Source: Pelecanus crispus
Lineage: Eukaryota > Chordata > Aves > Pelecaniformes > Pelecanidae
Reading direction: 5' to 3'
Assembly: GCF_030463565.1 (NCBI RefSeq)
Contig: NC_134654.1
Coordinates: 15,640,202 to 15,704,201, forward strand
DNA length: 64,000 nt
This document shows positions 9,301 through 20,600 of this stretch, piece after piece (the stretch's first letter is position 1; each line of letters starts with the position of its first letter). The notes under the pieces are model-generated. The model saw only the letters and a program-made list of their open reading frames with translations, was not told where the DNA came from and ran no database searches. Position numbers and translations under genes: made by a program.

Positions 9301-11620
9301 TTGATTCTCCCAGATTCGCAGGGGGGGAAGGATAAACAGTATGATTTCAACTAATTGTAAGCAAACCACATGCCAGTGGCACAAAGTAGAGGTGGAAGCC
9401 AGCTGCCAGCTTCTGCCAGTGTTTGCCAGCAGGCACTGGGTTTCTCTATCACAGCCTGCAAGATGCCAATTGCACTCTTGGTTAAGGCAGAAGAGAAGGC
9501 TTAAGCAAAAGAGGGAAGAGAAAGGCAAGTTGTGGAACTAGGGGGGGAATGTCTTTTGTGTCAGGACCTGGACTGCACCCCCCTCCCCAGGTATTTAACT
9601 CTTAGAATTTAAGGCCAATTTCCTGGTGAGAGCAAGAAATTTAGTAAGCATCAAGGGGCTTTGGAGCACTTTGAAAAAAAGCTGGAAGAAGCTGGCAGGG
9701 GGTGGGGGTGGGAGGTGGGGGAGAAACCACTCTTCACTCTTTCCCTTGGGAGCTGCCGTGAGCCAGACCCTGACCTGGGGACTTGACCTAAACTCAGGCC
9801 TGCCTCATTGCAGTAGACTTGTCTGGAGTCCAGGCTGAACCTGGTTACTGCCGTGGGACATGCCTTGCTCTCCTTGTTCAGGTCTGGGCTTTTGCTGCTG
9901 AGGCTACTGCCTGTCCACCAAGTTATGCTCCACTCCTGTAACTCCTTCCTTGCAGAGCAGCTGTCCTTGGTGCTCCCTGGCATTAGGTAGGTGAAGATAG
10001 AGGATTGTGATCCCGCTTTGTGCTAGGCAGTGAGGTGTCCCATATGGGAATATGGGAGGAGAGGATATGGGCACACCTTCACCTCGACATGTGTGCCCGT
10101 GCTGCTGCATGCTGTGTGGTCTGCGGTCTTTGTTACAGGCTCTGCCAGGCACTGACATTGATGGTTACCACCCATGGTGCCCACACAAATCGCATTCAGG
10201 ATGGGCTGTTCTTGTGGGAAGCTCTGGGTGCCAGTGCTTCCTGCTCCCCTCCAACCAACACGGTGGAGGGGACAGACTGTATGCAGCTTTGAAAGAGTCG
10301 CAATGTCCCCAGAGAGAGCAGAGGCCAGGGTGAGACAGCATAGGGTACCAGCCTAAGTTCAACACTAGCAAATACATTAACTGGAATTTTGGCCCGAGTG
10401 CATGAGGATGTGATGGTGTACCCCAAGGCAAAGGAAAGCTTCCTCCCTGACAGGGAGGAAGATGACTTGGCTGCACTAGCAAGAGTTGGGAGAATAGAGC
10501 AGAAAGAGGGAGATGGTCAGGACCAGCTCTGTCCCCTTCTCCCACCTCCTGACAAAGGTGAGTTCTGCAGAGCATGAGATACTTAGTGGAGAGCAGGGTT
10601 CAGGCAGAAGGCTGGGCTCCTTCTGTGCCCCAGGGATTATTTCTTGGGTCTCAGCCCATCTCCCTGACCCCACACGCAGCTAGGCAGGAAAACCAGAAGA
10701 CTCTAGGACAGAAGAAGACGCTTTCCCAAGCTCAAAGCACAAGAGGAAAGAAAAATCTTGGCCTTAACATGAGGTGAGATAAACAAATATGAGCTGAGCT
10801 GGGGGAGAAAGAAGAAAAAATGAAGGCCAGAAGGGGAGGCAGCTTCTGCCCCAACCTCTTTCGCCCATTGCATTTGCACTTGCACAAAGGGTAATGGTTG
10901 GCACCTTCTGGAGGCACATCCAGTGCATTTTCAGGACTTGAGGTGTTTGCTCTATCACCACCTTCCTCAGAAGCATGGAGAAGCCTGGGCAACAGAGGAG
11001 CAGGGAAAGAGTCTGCATACTGCTGTCTAGCACTTTGGTGTCCAGCTCTTTTGTCAGTGGATCTCAATTCATAAAGGAGGTTAGTATTATTTCTGTTACA
11101 CAGCTGATGAAACAAGGACTCTTGTAGGTGAAGGGACTTGCCCAAGTCATGCAGCGGGCTGCAGAGAGCCCACATCTCTGGGGGACCCATTTCACTGCTC
11201 TAATTCCTGGCATGTGCTGTCCCTACAACTAAGGCTGTAAGTTCTCTGGAGTTAGAGGTAGGATCAGAAACAATGTGCTGAAATGAACAGCAGTGGTTAA
11301 GGGAGCAAAGAAAATGTGGAGGAGACTGATGGTGGCAGAAAGAGTATGATGCCCTGTGGAAGTTATGCCCTGTGGTGTCCGGGGAAGAGGTCTCAGGGAA
11401 GACATGAGAAGTTTGCAAGTAGCTGCTTGTGTGGGAGGAAAAGTCATGGGTGAAGATGAGAAATCCGATAAAACTGCTTGGACCAACTGCCAGCCCTCAA
11501 GGGGCCTCCCTGAGCACGAAGATGGGAGACAGGTGAGACCAGACTGTTGGGCATGCCTGGTCAAAGGGGCTGCCAGGGCAAAACGTGTGCGACACACTGC
11601 CGTGGTGGGGACTCAGCACG
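9301..11620. other. Intergenic sequence upstream of MAP2K4
   Basis: No gene is recognised. Overlapping frames on both strands around 9626-11190 have no family features. A stretch around 9757-9980 shares a motif with the repeat at 4236-4440. Upstream regulatory elements of MAP2K4 may lie here but cannot be pointed to. Confidence 0.5.
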
Positions 11621-12062
11621 GCGCAGGGCCGTAGCCCAGAGGGGCTGAGGGCGAAGGGAGGGGCGATGCCCCTCCTAACTGAGGAAGCAGGAGCGGAGCG
11701 GGGCTGCTGGCACCGGGCTGGGGTCGGAGATACCGGGGACACGCAGCTCTCGGGGAAGGGAGCGCAGCGGGGTGGGCAAGGGTCCGGCGGAGAGCCCGTC
11801 CGAGCGCGGCCCCGGGGGGCGGCGGGGGCTTCCCCACCACTCCCCGCGGGAGGCAGTACCCGCTCCCGCCCCGCCGCAGCGGCTGCCGCAGGGCGCCGGG
11901 GCTGCAGGCGCCCCGCCTGGGAGGGGTTAAGCGGCGGCCCCAGCCCGGGGGCGGACGGGGCGGTTGCGGCGGCTGCTATACGGCGGCGGGGCTCTAGGTG
12001 TCCTGCCTGGGAGGGTCCCTGCTGCATTGCAGCCGCCGCGCTGCTCCCTCTCCTCGCACACA
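11620..12062 (+). promoter_or_regulatory. MAP2K4: MAP2K4 CpG-island promoter and 5' UTR
   Basis: Composition changes sharply near 11620 to GC- and CpG-rich sequence, which continues past exon 1 to about 12960. No canonical TATA box is seen. A GGGGCGGACGGGGCGG stretch near 11947-11962 is a candidate Sp1/KLF site cluster. The transcription start cannot be fixed, but the island position and TATA-less character fit a broad constitutive promoter. The last 200 bp contain a 90-bp duplication (separate entry). Confidence 0.8.
11866..12016. repeat. 90-bp-period duplication immediately upstream of the MAP2K4 start
   Basis: Segments 11881-11920 and 11971-12010 align without gaps at a 90-bp offset, with 30 of 40 positions identical. 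Both share GGCTGC, GGGGCT, AGG and GCCTGGGAGGG. The similarity extends a little in both directions and fades after about 12016. It lies in the presumed 5' UTR or core promoter. Confidence 0.75.
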
Positions 12063-12162
12063 ATGGCGACTCCCAGCCCCAGCAGCGGCTCCGGCGCCGG
12101 CGGCGGGAGCGGGCCGGGCCCAGGCGGCCCGCAGGCGCACGCCGCCGCCAGCAGCATGCAGG
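12063..12162 (+). CDS. MAP2K4: MAP2K4 coding exon 1 (MKK4/SEK1 N-terminus)
   Basis: MAP2K4 is the dual-specificity kinase that phosphorylates JNK and p38 in stress signalling, acting in cytoplasm and nucleus. The ATG at 12063 opens MATPSPSS..., a Gly/Ser/Pro/Ala-rich disordered leader ending SSMQ. Codons 1-33 are complete, and the first base of codon 34 precedes the donor G|GTAAGC at 12163. The human protein begins MAAPSPS and reaches SSMQGK about five residues later, so this leader is slightly shorter. The ATG context ACAATGG is acceptable. The frame stays open upstream to about 11964 without an ATG, so the annotated methionine is preferred by homology. The exon lies inside the CpG island. 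Its phase matches exon 2 at 45970 exactly. Confidence 0.95.
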
Positions 12163-12960
12163 GTAAGCAGCCGCGCGCTAGGCCGCAGCCCGGCCGCCGC
12201 TTCCGGGCCGGGCGGCGCGCCCCGCTTTAGGCCTCGGTGGGCCGGGCCCCGGGAGTGCGGTGCCAGCCGCGGGTCTTGCCCTGCCGGGGCCGAGCACGGC
12301 GCCGCCGGGTGCCCGCTCCCGAGGGCGGATTCCCGAGCTGGGGGTGGCTGGCGGCGCCGGCCGCCCCGTGTCCCCGCTCTGGACCCCGGACCGGGCGGGC
12401 CGGGGCTCTCGGGACCCGGCCGGGGCGCGGCTGTGCCCGCTGTCCGGAGCGGCGCTGCCCGCGGGAAACCCGCGCCGCAGCCCCTCGGCGCGGCCCCGGG
12501 TCGCTGGGGTGCCGGCGGGGGCGGGGGGGGGCTCCGCCCGGCCCCGGCAGGCCCTGCTCCGGCCCTGCGGCTGCCTCCTCCCGCCGCGCCCGGCCCCGCT
12601 CGGCGGCCCAGCCGCGCCCGGCGGGCTCCCCGGGAGGAAGGGGTGGCCCTGCCCACCGCCGCGGCGCTGTGCCCCGGGCTGACGAGGGGCGCGAAGCCTG
12701 CCCCGGAGCCCTGCCCTCGGCGGGGGCCGCGCTGCCCCGGACGGCAGGAGGGAAGCCGCGGGGCGGGACAGAGGCCGGCTGGACGCGGCTCCGGCTTCTG
12801 TCAGCCGGGGACGTTTTTGCGGCCTCCCCGGTGTGACCCGCGCAGGCTGCGGGCAGCAGCATCCTGGAGGCGGCTCTGGGGGAGCCCTGCCGGAGTAAAG
12901 CCGGGAGCCCCGCTGTGCTGCCTGGGACGCGGCCCCGGGCAGGGGGAGCAGGCAGGCGGG
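12163..12960 (+). promoter_or_regulatory. MAP2K4: CpG island continuing into MAP2K4 intron 1
   Basis: About 800 bp of dense CpG sequence follow the exon 1 donor. Long frames on both strands (for example 11998-13116 on + and 12227-13099 on -) are by-products of the lack of AT-rich stop codons here. They are Pro/Arg/Gly/Ala-rich without domains and are not called as genes. The island ends near 12960-13080. Confidence 0.7.
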
Positions 12961-15900
12961 TGGGCCGGCGTTTCTGAACGCCTCGGCCTGCAGCAGGATG
13001 GGTCTGGCCTGACCTGGTGCACCCCCTGCACTGCTCGCCGGCTCGCCTCAGTGCGCGGTGTTCCTTGTCCCTCTGTGCCTGTTTATGTATTCTTGTCAAG
13101 GCAGATGTTTAAGTAAAAACAGTTCAACGGTGAACTTCTGGTTCAGTTTTGGTTTATTCTAATGGAAATTTACAGTGTTATAGTAGGGTCATGTTGCCAG
13201 GGTTCCTGCCTGCACTTGTTGATGGTTAGCACTCTTGTGAAAACAGTGGATATTTATTTTTCAGAAAAGTTACAGCAAACACCTTTGGAGTTTTACCTTT
13301 AAAGTTAGACCACTGAAAAATACTCTCTGCTTGAACAACATTTTTGGCTTCTTTAGGCTGAGGTGACGCAGTGCTGGCTTTTTTTTTTTTTTTTTTTTTA
13401 ATACAAGGATGCTGGTACTAAAGAAGCTGTTTGCACTGTTTTGGTAACTATTTTTTAATGAAGGAAAGGTTGCTCTCCCTGTGAGAAAGTTGCAGGCGCT
13501 CTTAGCAAATAATGTTTGTCACAGTTGTTTGCTATAGTCTGTGTTCTGTCCTGCTAGGACAGACTGCACTAAGACTGATGCCTGTTTGGGCAGAGGACTA
13601 GAATTTGGTATACTTGGAATAAAAAGCTAAATTTTTGCTGTTTGCAGCTTTCCTCCCATGAAGCTCTCATGCTTGCTAGATGAAGGAGTGGGCACCTGCT
13701 GGGCCCTGGGAAGGTGGTATAATCCATGTTCACGACACCTTTCAGAAACCAGAATCCCAAACCTTGTAAATTAAGTGCATGGATTAAAAACTTGACTGCG
13801 ATATGCCAAAGCAGTTGCAATAAAACAAGAAATAGCCTCGTTGCAGTGCAGCTACAACTCTGTGTTGCCCCTTGTATTTCCACCTGATCCGTGTTTTTCA
13901 TATTTATGAATCGTTGCCCTGAATCTCATGTATTTTCAGAGCTGAGAGTTGGTTTTGCACCCTGACTTGAGAACTTGATGCCCTGTAAGTTTGTGATGAT
14001 GTAGCATCTGTATCCTTTCTCCAGGTGGAGGAACAGCAGTTGTTTCTTTTGTAGTTGGTTTGAAGTGGCTATTTAAATATGAATTTAGGACACAGGGTCA
14101 GTTTGATGATATGCAAGTGCTTGTGGTGAAAGCTGGTGTTAGGGGTGGTTTTTTGGTTTTTTTTTTTAAGGTAACAGATGAGTGTTTAGGTGCTGTGGGA
14201 GGAGCTGAGTGTAGGATCCTGGGTGGGCTCTGAAGGAGGAGGTTACTGTAGTGGAGGTGAAGGCAGGCTCCTGGAGCCAGCAGGAAACTCCATCCCAGGA
14301 GGACAGCCTCTGCAGCTGCTGCACGACTGCCTGTGCAAAGCCGAGGGAATCTGTGGGTGGGGTGGGAAGAGGCTGGATGTGTCTGCAGGTGGTCTGCAGT
14401 CTGCTGGGGCAGGTCCGGCTGCTCTCCGAGGTGCACCGTGGCCTTGCCCCAGGCATGTGTCCCACTGGCACTGGCTCCCTGCTGCCACCAAGGCAAGCTG
14501 AGCTGTTGCAAAGCAAACCGCGCCAAAAGTGGCGAGTTTTCTGCAGTTCCGATGCCTGGTGTTTGCTTACAGTGGGATCCGGCAAGCACTGGCACAAGGG
14601 AGGTGTGGGAATGCATTGCTGGGTGGGGAGAAAAGTAGGTAGGACAGCGTCAGTGTTGATTTAATTGGCTTAAACGGTATGGTGAGGTGGAGCAGGGAAG
14701 TCATTAAGCTGGAAACAAGTAATTATAGTTTTAAAAAAAAAAAAAAGTTTTGCTCAGTTAATTTTCAGCCAGAAACACTCTCTGACCTGGCTTGCGCAAC
14801 TGCTGCTGCGAAGGAGGTGGTGGGAGTGGGAGAGGGTGGGACGGCTCTCATGGCTTCGGGCTGTGCCAGGGGCTGTGGCCATGCTCTTCTGGACAACGAT
14901 CCATCGCTTTTGGAGTCCATCCCCAAAGGACGTGTACTTGGGCAAGCTGGCCTGAGGTGAGAGCCTCTCGCAGGGGGGTTCTGTTTTGGTATGAGGGCTG
15001 GTGGTTTTGTAAGGGGTATCTGCTGTCGGGGAGTTCGGCAGGGGCTGGGGGTAGGGAGAAGGTGGGGCTTGTGGTGCAGGAGAGAAGTCTTCATGGAGAT
15101 TGAGGTCCATCACGTTGATGTCTGGAGCTGGGGCAGCAGATCCAGAAGGTCTCTACAGGCCACGCTGTTTTGTTTTTAATTTGATATCCTGTAGTGTTTC
15201 TGATGTGCACGGGCTAAAGCCCCTCCAGGTGACAATACTTAGTCAAAGGGGCACCTAGATGTCCTCACACTGGGCTTACTGTGCAGCCATGGCCCTCAAG
15301 CTCACAGAGCACTGTGACGGATCAAGCAAGGGGTTGCTTCAGGTCTTCTCACCCTTAGTGTTTTGCAGCTTCATGCTTGTGTTTTCTCCTGGCTAACTGC
15401 ATCAGCTGTTCATGCCCATGAACCTGGGAGCTTCGTTTCTTCCCAAAGGGTCCCTTGGCCAGGGAGGTTGATGGTGCCATGTTCAAGGCACGGTTGGCAG
15501 CTCAGAGACAAAGGAGAGCTGGAATTCTAAGTATTGAAAATAGATCCTATTTCATATTTTTTTAAGTGGTAATATTTGTTTGTTGCGTACAAACTGAAGT
15601 CTGTCTGGATGCCAGTGACTGCTGGTGTGAAGAATCATTGTCCTTCTTAGTTATGCGTAATGTTAAAAGTCCAGGAGCGGTCCTGCATATTTAGTGTCCT
15701 GGACATTTCATGGAGAAAACAGAGATTCTGTGGGAAGACAGTGGTTTAAGGAAGAACAACACCTGAACTGTAATTGGAGCAATTTTGCCTTTCTCTTGTT
15801 GCCAAAATTAGTAATAGTCTTTACTGCTGACATTACGTAGAAAATTATCATTTAGAAATGGTGGTATGAAATCTAGAAATGTAATTCATTCCAAGGCATA

Positions 15901-17412
15901 GGAAGAATTTTGATTCTAACTGCAACCTGTGGAGTCACTCGTCCTACCTCCGGTGTCAAGCAGGAGCTGGAACTGCTTATAACTGGCTGTTTCAGATTCA
16001 GCTCCTGCGTTTGGCATTCAGGAAGACTGGAGGCAGCTGGAACTTCTTGAAGTACTTGCTGCTTGGTATGCTCTGGTGTCTTTCAAAAGCAAAGCGTACG
16101 TACTGTATATGTCTTTTGAGAGTGTAATATGATGGTTCAGATGTGTTGGGTGGGAATTCCTGATCTGTTCAGCTGGAATTTGGGATTCTCGGTTCTCTTT
16201 ACTTGTGTGGTCCTGTCTGCTCCCCCACTGAAGCCTTTGCCCGCTCTACCCCACTCCAGCCATAACCTCTCTGATTTTTGCTAAAAACAGAAAAGGTCCA
16301 TATCCAGTTAGAGGGTCCTCTGTGGATATGAGGTAAGGAACCTGGGCAGGGAGGTTGCCAAGGGATATCTGTCTGAGTGCATCAAGAGACTAACTAGAGT
16401 CCTGCTCTTGCCTTTGGATGCTATTTAGGACATCAGTGATGTACTGGAGTTAGGAGATGGGTTTCTGCCTACATATGAGGAAGCTCTGCCCTGTACCTTT
16501 CTCTGCCTGGTGGAAAAGAGCTTCTGGGAGGCTTTTTGAGGGGTCAAGAGTTGTTCATGTTTGGCAGATGACAGAATTGGTGAGCGCTGTGATGGAATTT
16601 GTCAGTCACTGTGGTCAGATGAATTTGGTGTTAGTATGTAATCTATGCCGTGTCTTAGTAAACATAGTTACTTCAGACAACGCTGTCAAAAGCAGAATAT
16701 TGAAACCATTTGAGGGCATCACTGTAACGGTACAATCCTTGGTATGGGAATTGGGTAAGAGATGCCATGACTCCTGTATCCTCCTCCTCTTTCTGTTGCT
16801 GCCTTTGTTGTGTGCAAGGAGTGACCGGAGCAGCTCTTCTCCCCACTGCTTAAGGTGCTCCTGTACCCAGGCCTGGGAGGAGGAGAGGAATGAGATGTTG
16901 ATGCCTTGATGTTGAGATGTTGGATCTGCTGGGGCACAATGTAGGCACTGTCAAAAGGCTGGAGGGTGGACTTACCTCTCTGAGCAGAGGGACATAATGG
17001 ATGGAGAAAGTAAGAGGAGCCACAGTAAATGGCAATTTGCTTAGGGAACCTCAAAGAGAGGAATTTGGGGAACAAGAAGACTGGAGAGGTGGAGCAGTTG
17101 TGAAGCAAAGGGAGCAGCAAGCAAGCAGCAGATTAGGTGTGAAGCAGTGCATGAATGGCCAGGTAAAGTGAAACGTGGTGTAGGTAAGAAAACAAGGAAG
17201 ATAGAAAAAGAACAAGATAAGAAAAAAGAGGGGACTGGAGGGGAGAATTAATCCTTGTCCTCAGTAGGTAGTAAAATAATTGTTATCTGTCACTGTGTAT
17301 CAATTACCTGTTCTTATTCTAATGTAGGCAAAGCAAGTTGTATCTTTTAGCAGGTGGGAGCTGATTGAACAAAATCAGGTGACTGCACTTACTCTTGCAC
17401 ACAGTGGAATAG

Positions 17413-17583
17413 AATCATAGAATTGTTTGGGTTGGAAAAGACCTTTAAGTTCATCCAGTCCAACCATTACATTAACCTAACACTACCAAGTCCACCACTA
17501 AACCACTTAAGGGTAGAGTAATAAATTCATGTTTCCTGGTTTGGTGGCCGGATTATTTTTTAATGAAAGTAAAAACTAGGAAT
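17413..17583 (-). mobile_element. CR1 3'-end chimera, copy A
   Basis: On the - strand this is a CR1 3' end (antisense AATCATAGAATT...GGGTTGGAAAAGACCTTTAAG...). It is joined at about 17507 to about 75 bp of non-CR1 sequence (GTAGAGTAATAAATTCATG...TTTTTTAATGAAAGTAAAAACTAGGAAT). The whole 171-bp block recurs in inverted orientation at 51592-51765 with the same junction. It abuts a second, older CR1 fragment on its right side. Confidence 0.85.
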
Positions 17584-17692
17584 CGTTAAGGTTGGAAAGG
17601 ACCTCTAAGATCATCAGTCCAGCCATCAACCCAACACCACCATGCCCTCTAAACCATGTCCCAGAGTGCCACGTCTGCCTGTTTTTTGAACA
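17581..17692 (-). mobile_element. CR1 LINE fragment, antisense
   Basis: GAATCGTTAAGGTTGGAAAGGACCTCTAAGATCATCAGTCCAGCC-type sequence is the antisense of the CR1 3' end, followed by the usual CATGCCC...AAACCATGTCCC stretch. It ends near 17692. It is a 5'-truncated copy, as usual for CR1, and is of a different subfamily from the neighbour at 17413-17583. Confidence 0.85.
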
Positions 17693-20600
17693 CAAAACTG
17701 GTGTGTGTTAACATATGCTGCTGGTGCAAGCTGACACTAGCAGATTTGTCAGATTGATGGGTGTATGTCTACTTGGACACATTTGCATATATTATGGAAG
17801 GTAAAGATAGTTGCATGGTGAGCAAACCAATTTATTTCAGTTTGTTTGTTCCTATCAGTTTATTCCTGTACGGTATCTCTGCCAGGATATGGCTGACCAT
17901 ATCTGCTTTGTGTTTGAGTCTTAGTGTACACCTGCATGTGTAGGACTGTTTTGATGTAAGCATATGTTTTTCCATTTTGGTTTACTTGTAATCAACTGAC
18001 ATTCTTAATATGTCTGTTTTCCTGGTTAAAGGTGTAGCCCAAAAGGTGTAGTACTAGTTAGTCTCATCAGATGTTGGGAGGCTTTTTCAGTTATTTTAGG
18101 TTGATTTGATGGAGCCAACAGGAGTGGAAATGACTTGTTGCCTGCAAAACGAGGGCGATCCAGCGAGAGAAAGATGAGTTTTGTGAGGAAGCAAAAAAAA
18201 AAAAAAGAAAATGTGTACTCTCCAAACTTGATTTTGTTGAGGAGTTCCTCAGATTAAATTTATTCATAGTCCTGGTGTGTATGCAGTGAAGCATTACTTA
18301 CAGGAGTCTTGTGTGACCCCATCAAGCTCTGTGTGTATCAGACAGACATAAACACCTTGTTAGCATTGTACAGCTGGGTCATGATTGCTGACTTTGAAGT
18401 CAGATGTCTTTTGTTGGATTTAGGTTTGATAAGATTTTATGTGAGTTGAAAGAAAAATGGAGGTCTGCTTCCCAATGGGAGGAATAGCTGCTGTAGCTTG
18501 TGGAGGCTGGAAAGAAAAACTGCATGAGAGAAAGAAGCATCACAGGGTGTTTGTGTAGTGCTCTGCTCTGCAGGGCAGGAGCCAGCAGCAGATGTCCATG
18601 CAAGTTTCACTGAAGTGATGTTTATAAAGAAGGTACAAAAAATCTCTGAATGGATGTGATGCTCCTGGCATCATCCTAAAGGTCAGAGTGCGCTGATCTG
18701 GACCAGCTTTCACAAGGTACTGGTTATGTTCCCAGATGTCATGTACCTTATTTAAAATGGATGGCACTGTGTTCACCAAATATATAAATGCCTCCTTAGA
18801 TGTGTATGCTTTTGTTTCCTTCTGCTGTGTGCTGAGACAACAGCGTCCCACTCAGGGGTGGGAACTGCTGTGCTGCGGTAGCAGGGTAAGAAAACCTGGC
18901 GGATTTTTGCAGTTGAACCTTTTTGTCATGGTTCAGGGGTTGTCACATTGGGGCGTGGACTCTTCCATGGATATGCGGGTCAGGATGGATTATTGTTATT
19001 GTACAGTCTGGCCTCCTGCTTTGGAGGGATGAACAAACCTTTTGGGAATTCCTGTGTTGATCCATGTCATTTATGGTTAGGCTCTAACATCTCTTCTACA
19101 ACAAGAAACCCAGTCCCTGTAAAGACACCAGTTCAGGAGAATCTGTGTCTTTAGGTCAATTGGTCCAGTAGTTACAGCATTTTAAAGCTGGGTTTGTTTT
19201 GTTTTTTTTTTTTTTTTTTAAATATCAGTTTGGTCAGTTTCTGATTATTGGTTGCTGGTGGAGGAGCCCTGCTCCAGCAATCTCCCTGTGCAGGCACTGT
19301 GCTGCTCACTTGGCCAATGTCTTCAGTAATGCGAATCCTGCACCGTGTTAGTCCAGTCCACTGGCATTCCCTGCAAAGAGCTTTTATTTGTCTTCTAGAT
19401 CCTCAGGTTTCTTTTTATGTTGCAGGCTTGTTTGATTGCAGAAGAAACATGTGAGTGGTGGGTAAATGATAATGCAATGCCTGTTGAACAGTGAAAAATT
19501 TCTTTCTTTTAAAAAAGTGTGTTGCTGTAGCTGGATTAATTAATGTGCAGTAGTTAATAAATGTTAAATCCCTAGTGGGAGACACTTCACCTCTGTTTCT
19601 TCAGTTGAACTTGTAGATAACTTGAATACTCTGTCTCTGCTAGGCTTTGACAGTGGAATAGCTAATACATGTTAGTTATCCCTCTGTATGCACCTGCCAC
19701 TTTTTGGTGATGATGGCATTTCTGCTTGGCGGGTATCTGGAACAAATGCTGTGAGTCTTACCCCTCTCAGTAGGCCACTGACTTGGATGTTTAGTGTGAC
19801 TGTTAAAAAATAAAAATATTTAATTATCAAAATCAATGAGAAAGAAAGTGCTCTATGTTATTCTGAAGGTGTATAGGGGTTAAGTCATTGGCCATAAAGC
19901 ATGAAATTGCAAGGAGGGTGTTTCATCTTGTTCTTCTGGGACAAGGTCTCAGGAAGGATTTGTGCAGCCTTGAAGCCCCCTTTAGTTTTTACTCTGTGTT
20001 CTTCTGGTTCTCCAAACAAGACAAAGTAATTTTTGCTGTGGCTCTGCACCCCATTTTATATCCCCTCCCCACCTCCTTATATCATTGCTGAGTTGTTGGA
20101 CAAATTACCTCTGTTACGAATCTCTTGCTGAGGTTTGCTAGGTGGACTTGTATAAACTGTATGTAAGATACTTGGAAAACTGCCACTGCAGGTGGCACGA
20201 CATGTGGCAGCCTGTTGAAGGGGTACTCTGGTGTTATGACTATTGTGTTGACTGCAAGTGCTGGTATGGATATACCTTTCACATATACAGCCCCTATACC
20301 TGTTTACCTTGTAGGCATCTCCTTTGTTGAGGCTGTGTTGGTGCCCTCTCCCTGTGACTGGTCCGAGCTCAGGAGCTAGCCTTTCCCTCAGGGGGCAGAG
20401 CTCCCTGAGCTGCTGTGCCAGTGAAGGGGTAGGGCAATGCTGCTGGGGGTGGCAGGAGGGAGGAAACCCACCCTGCCAGAGGCAGGCAGAAAGCATGGTG
20501 GCTTGGCTCCATCACTTGTCAAACCATGCCTGTATGGCATACTGGACCTATGTTCATCCTAAATCCCATGCCCACCAAACAGTCAGTTGCTAAGTCAGTT

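Noticed and set aside
11998-13116. 372-codon open frame on the + strand over the MAP2K4 CpG island, with a 290-codon frame antisense at 12227-13099
   Set aside because: It runs through the exon 1 donor in a different frame from MAP2K4, is Pro/Arg/Gly/Ala-rich, and is long only because GC-rich DNA has few stop codons. Both strands are open, which points to composition rather than coding.
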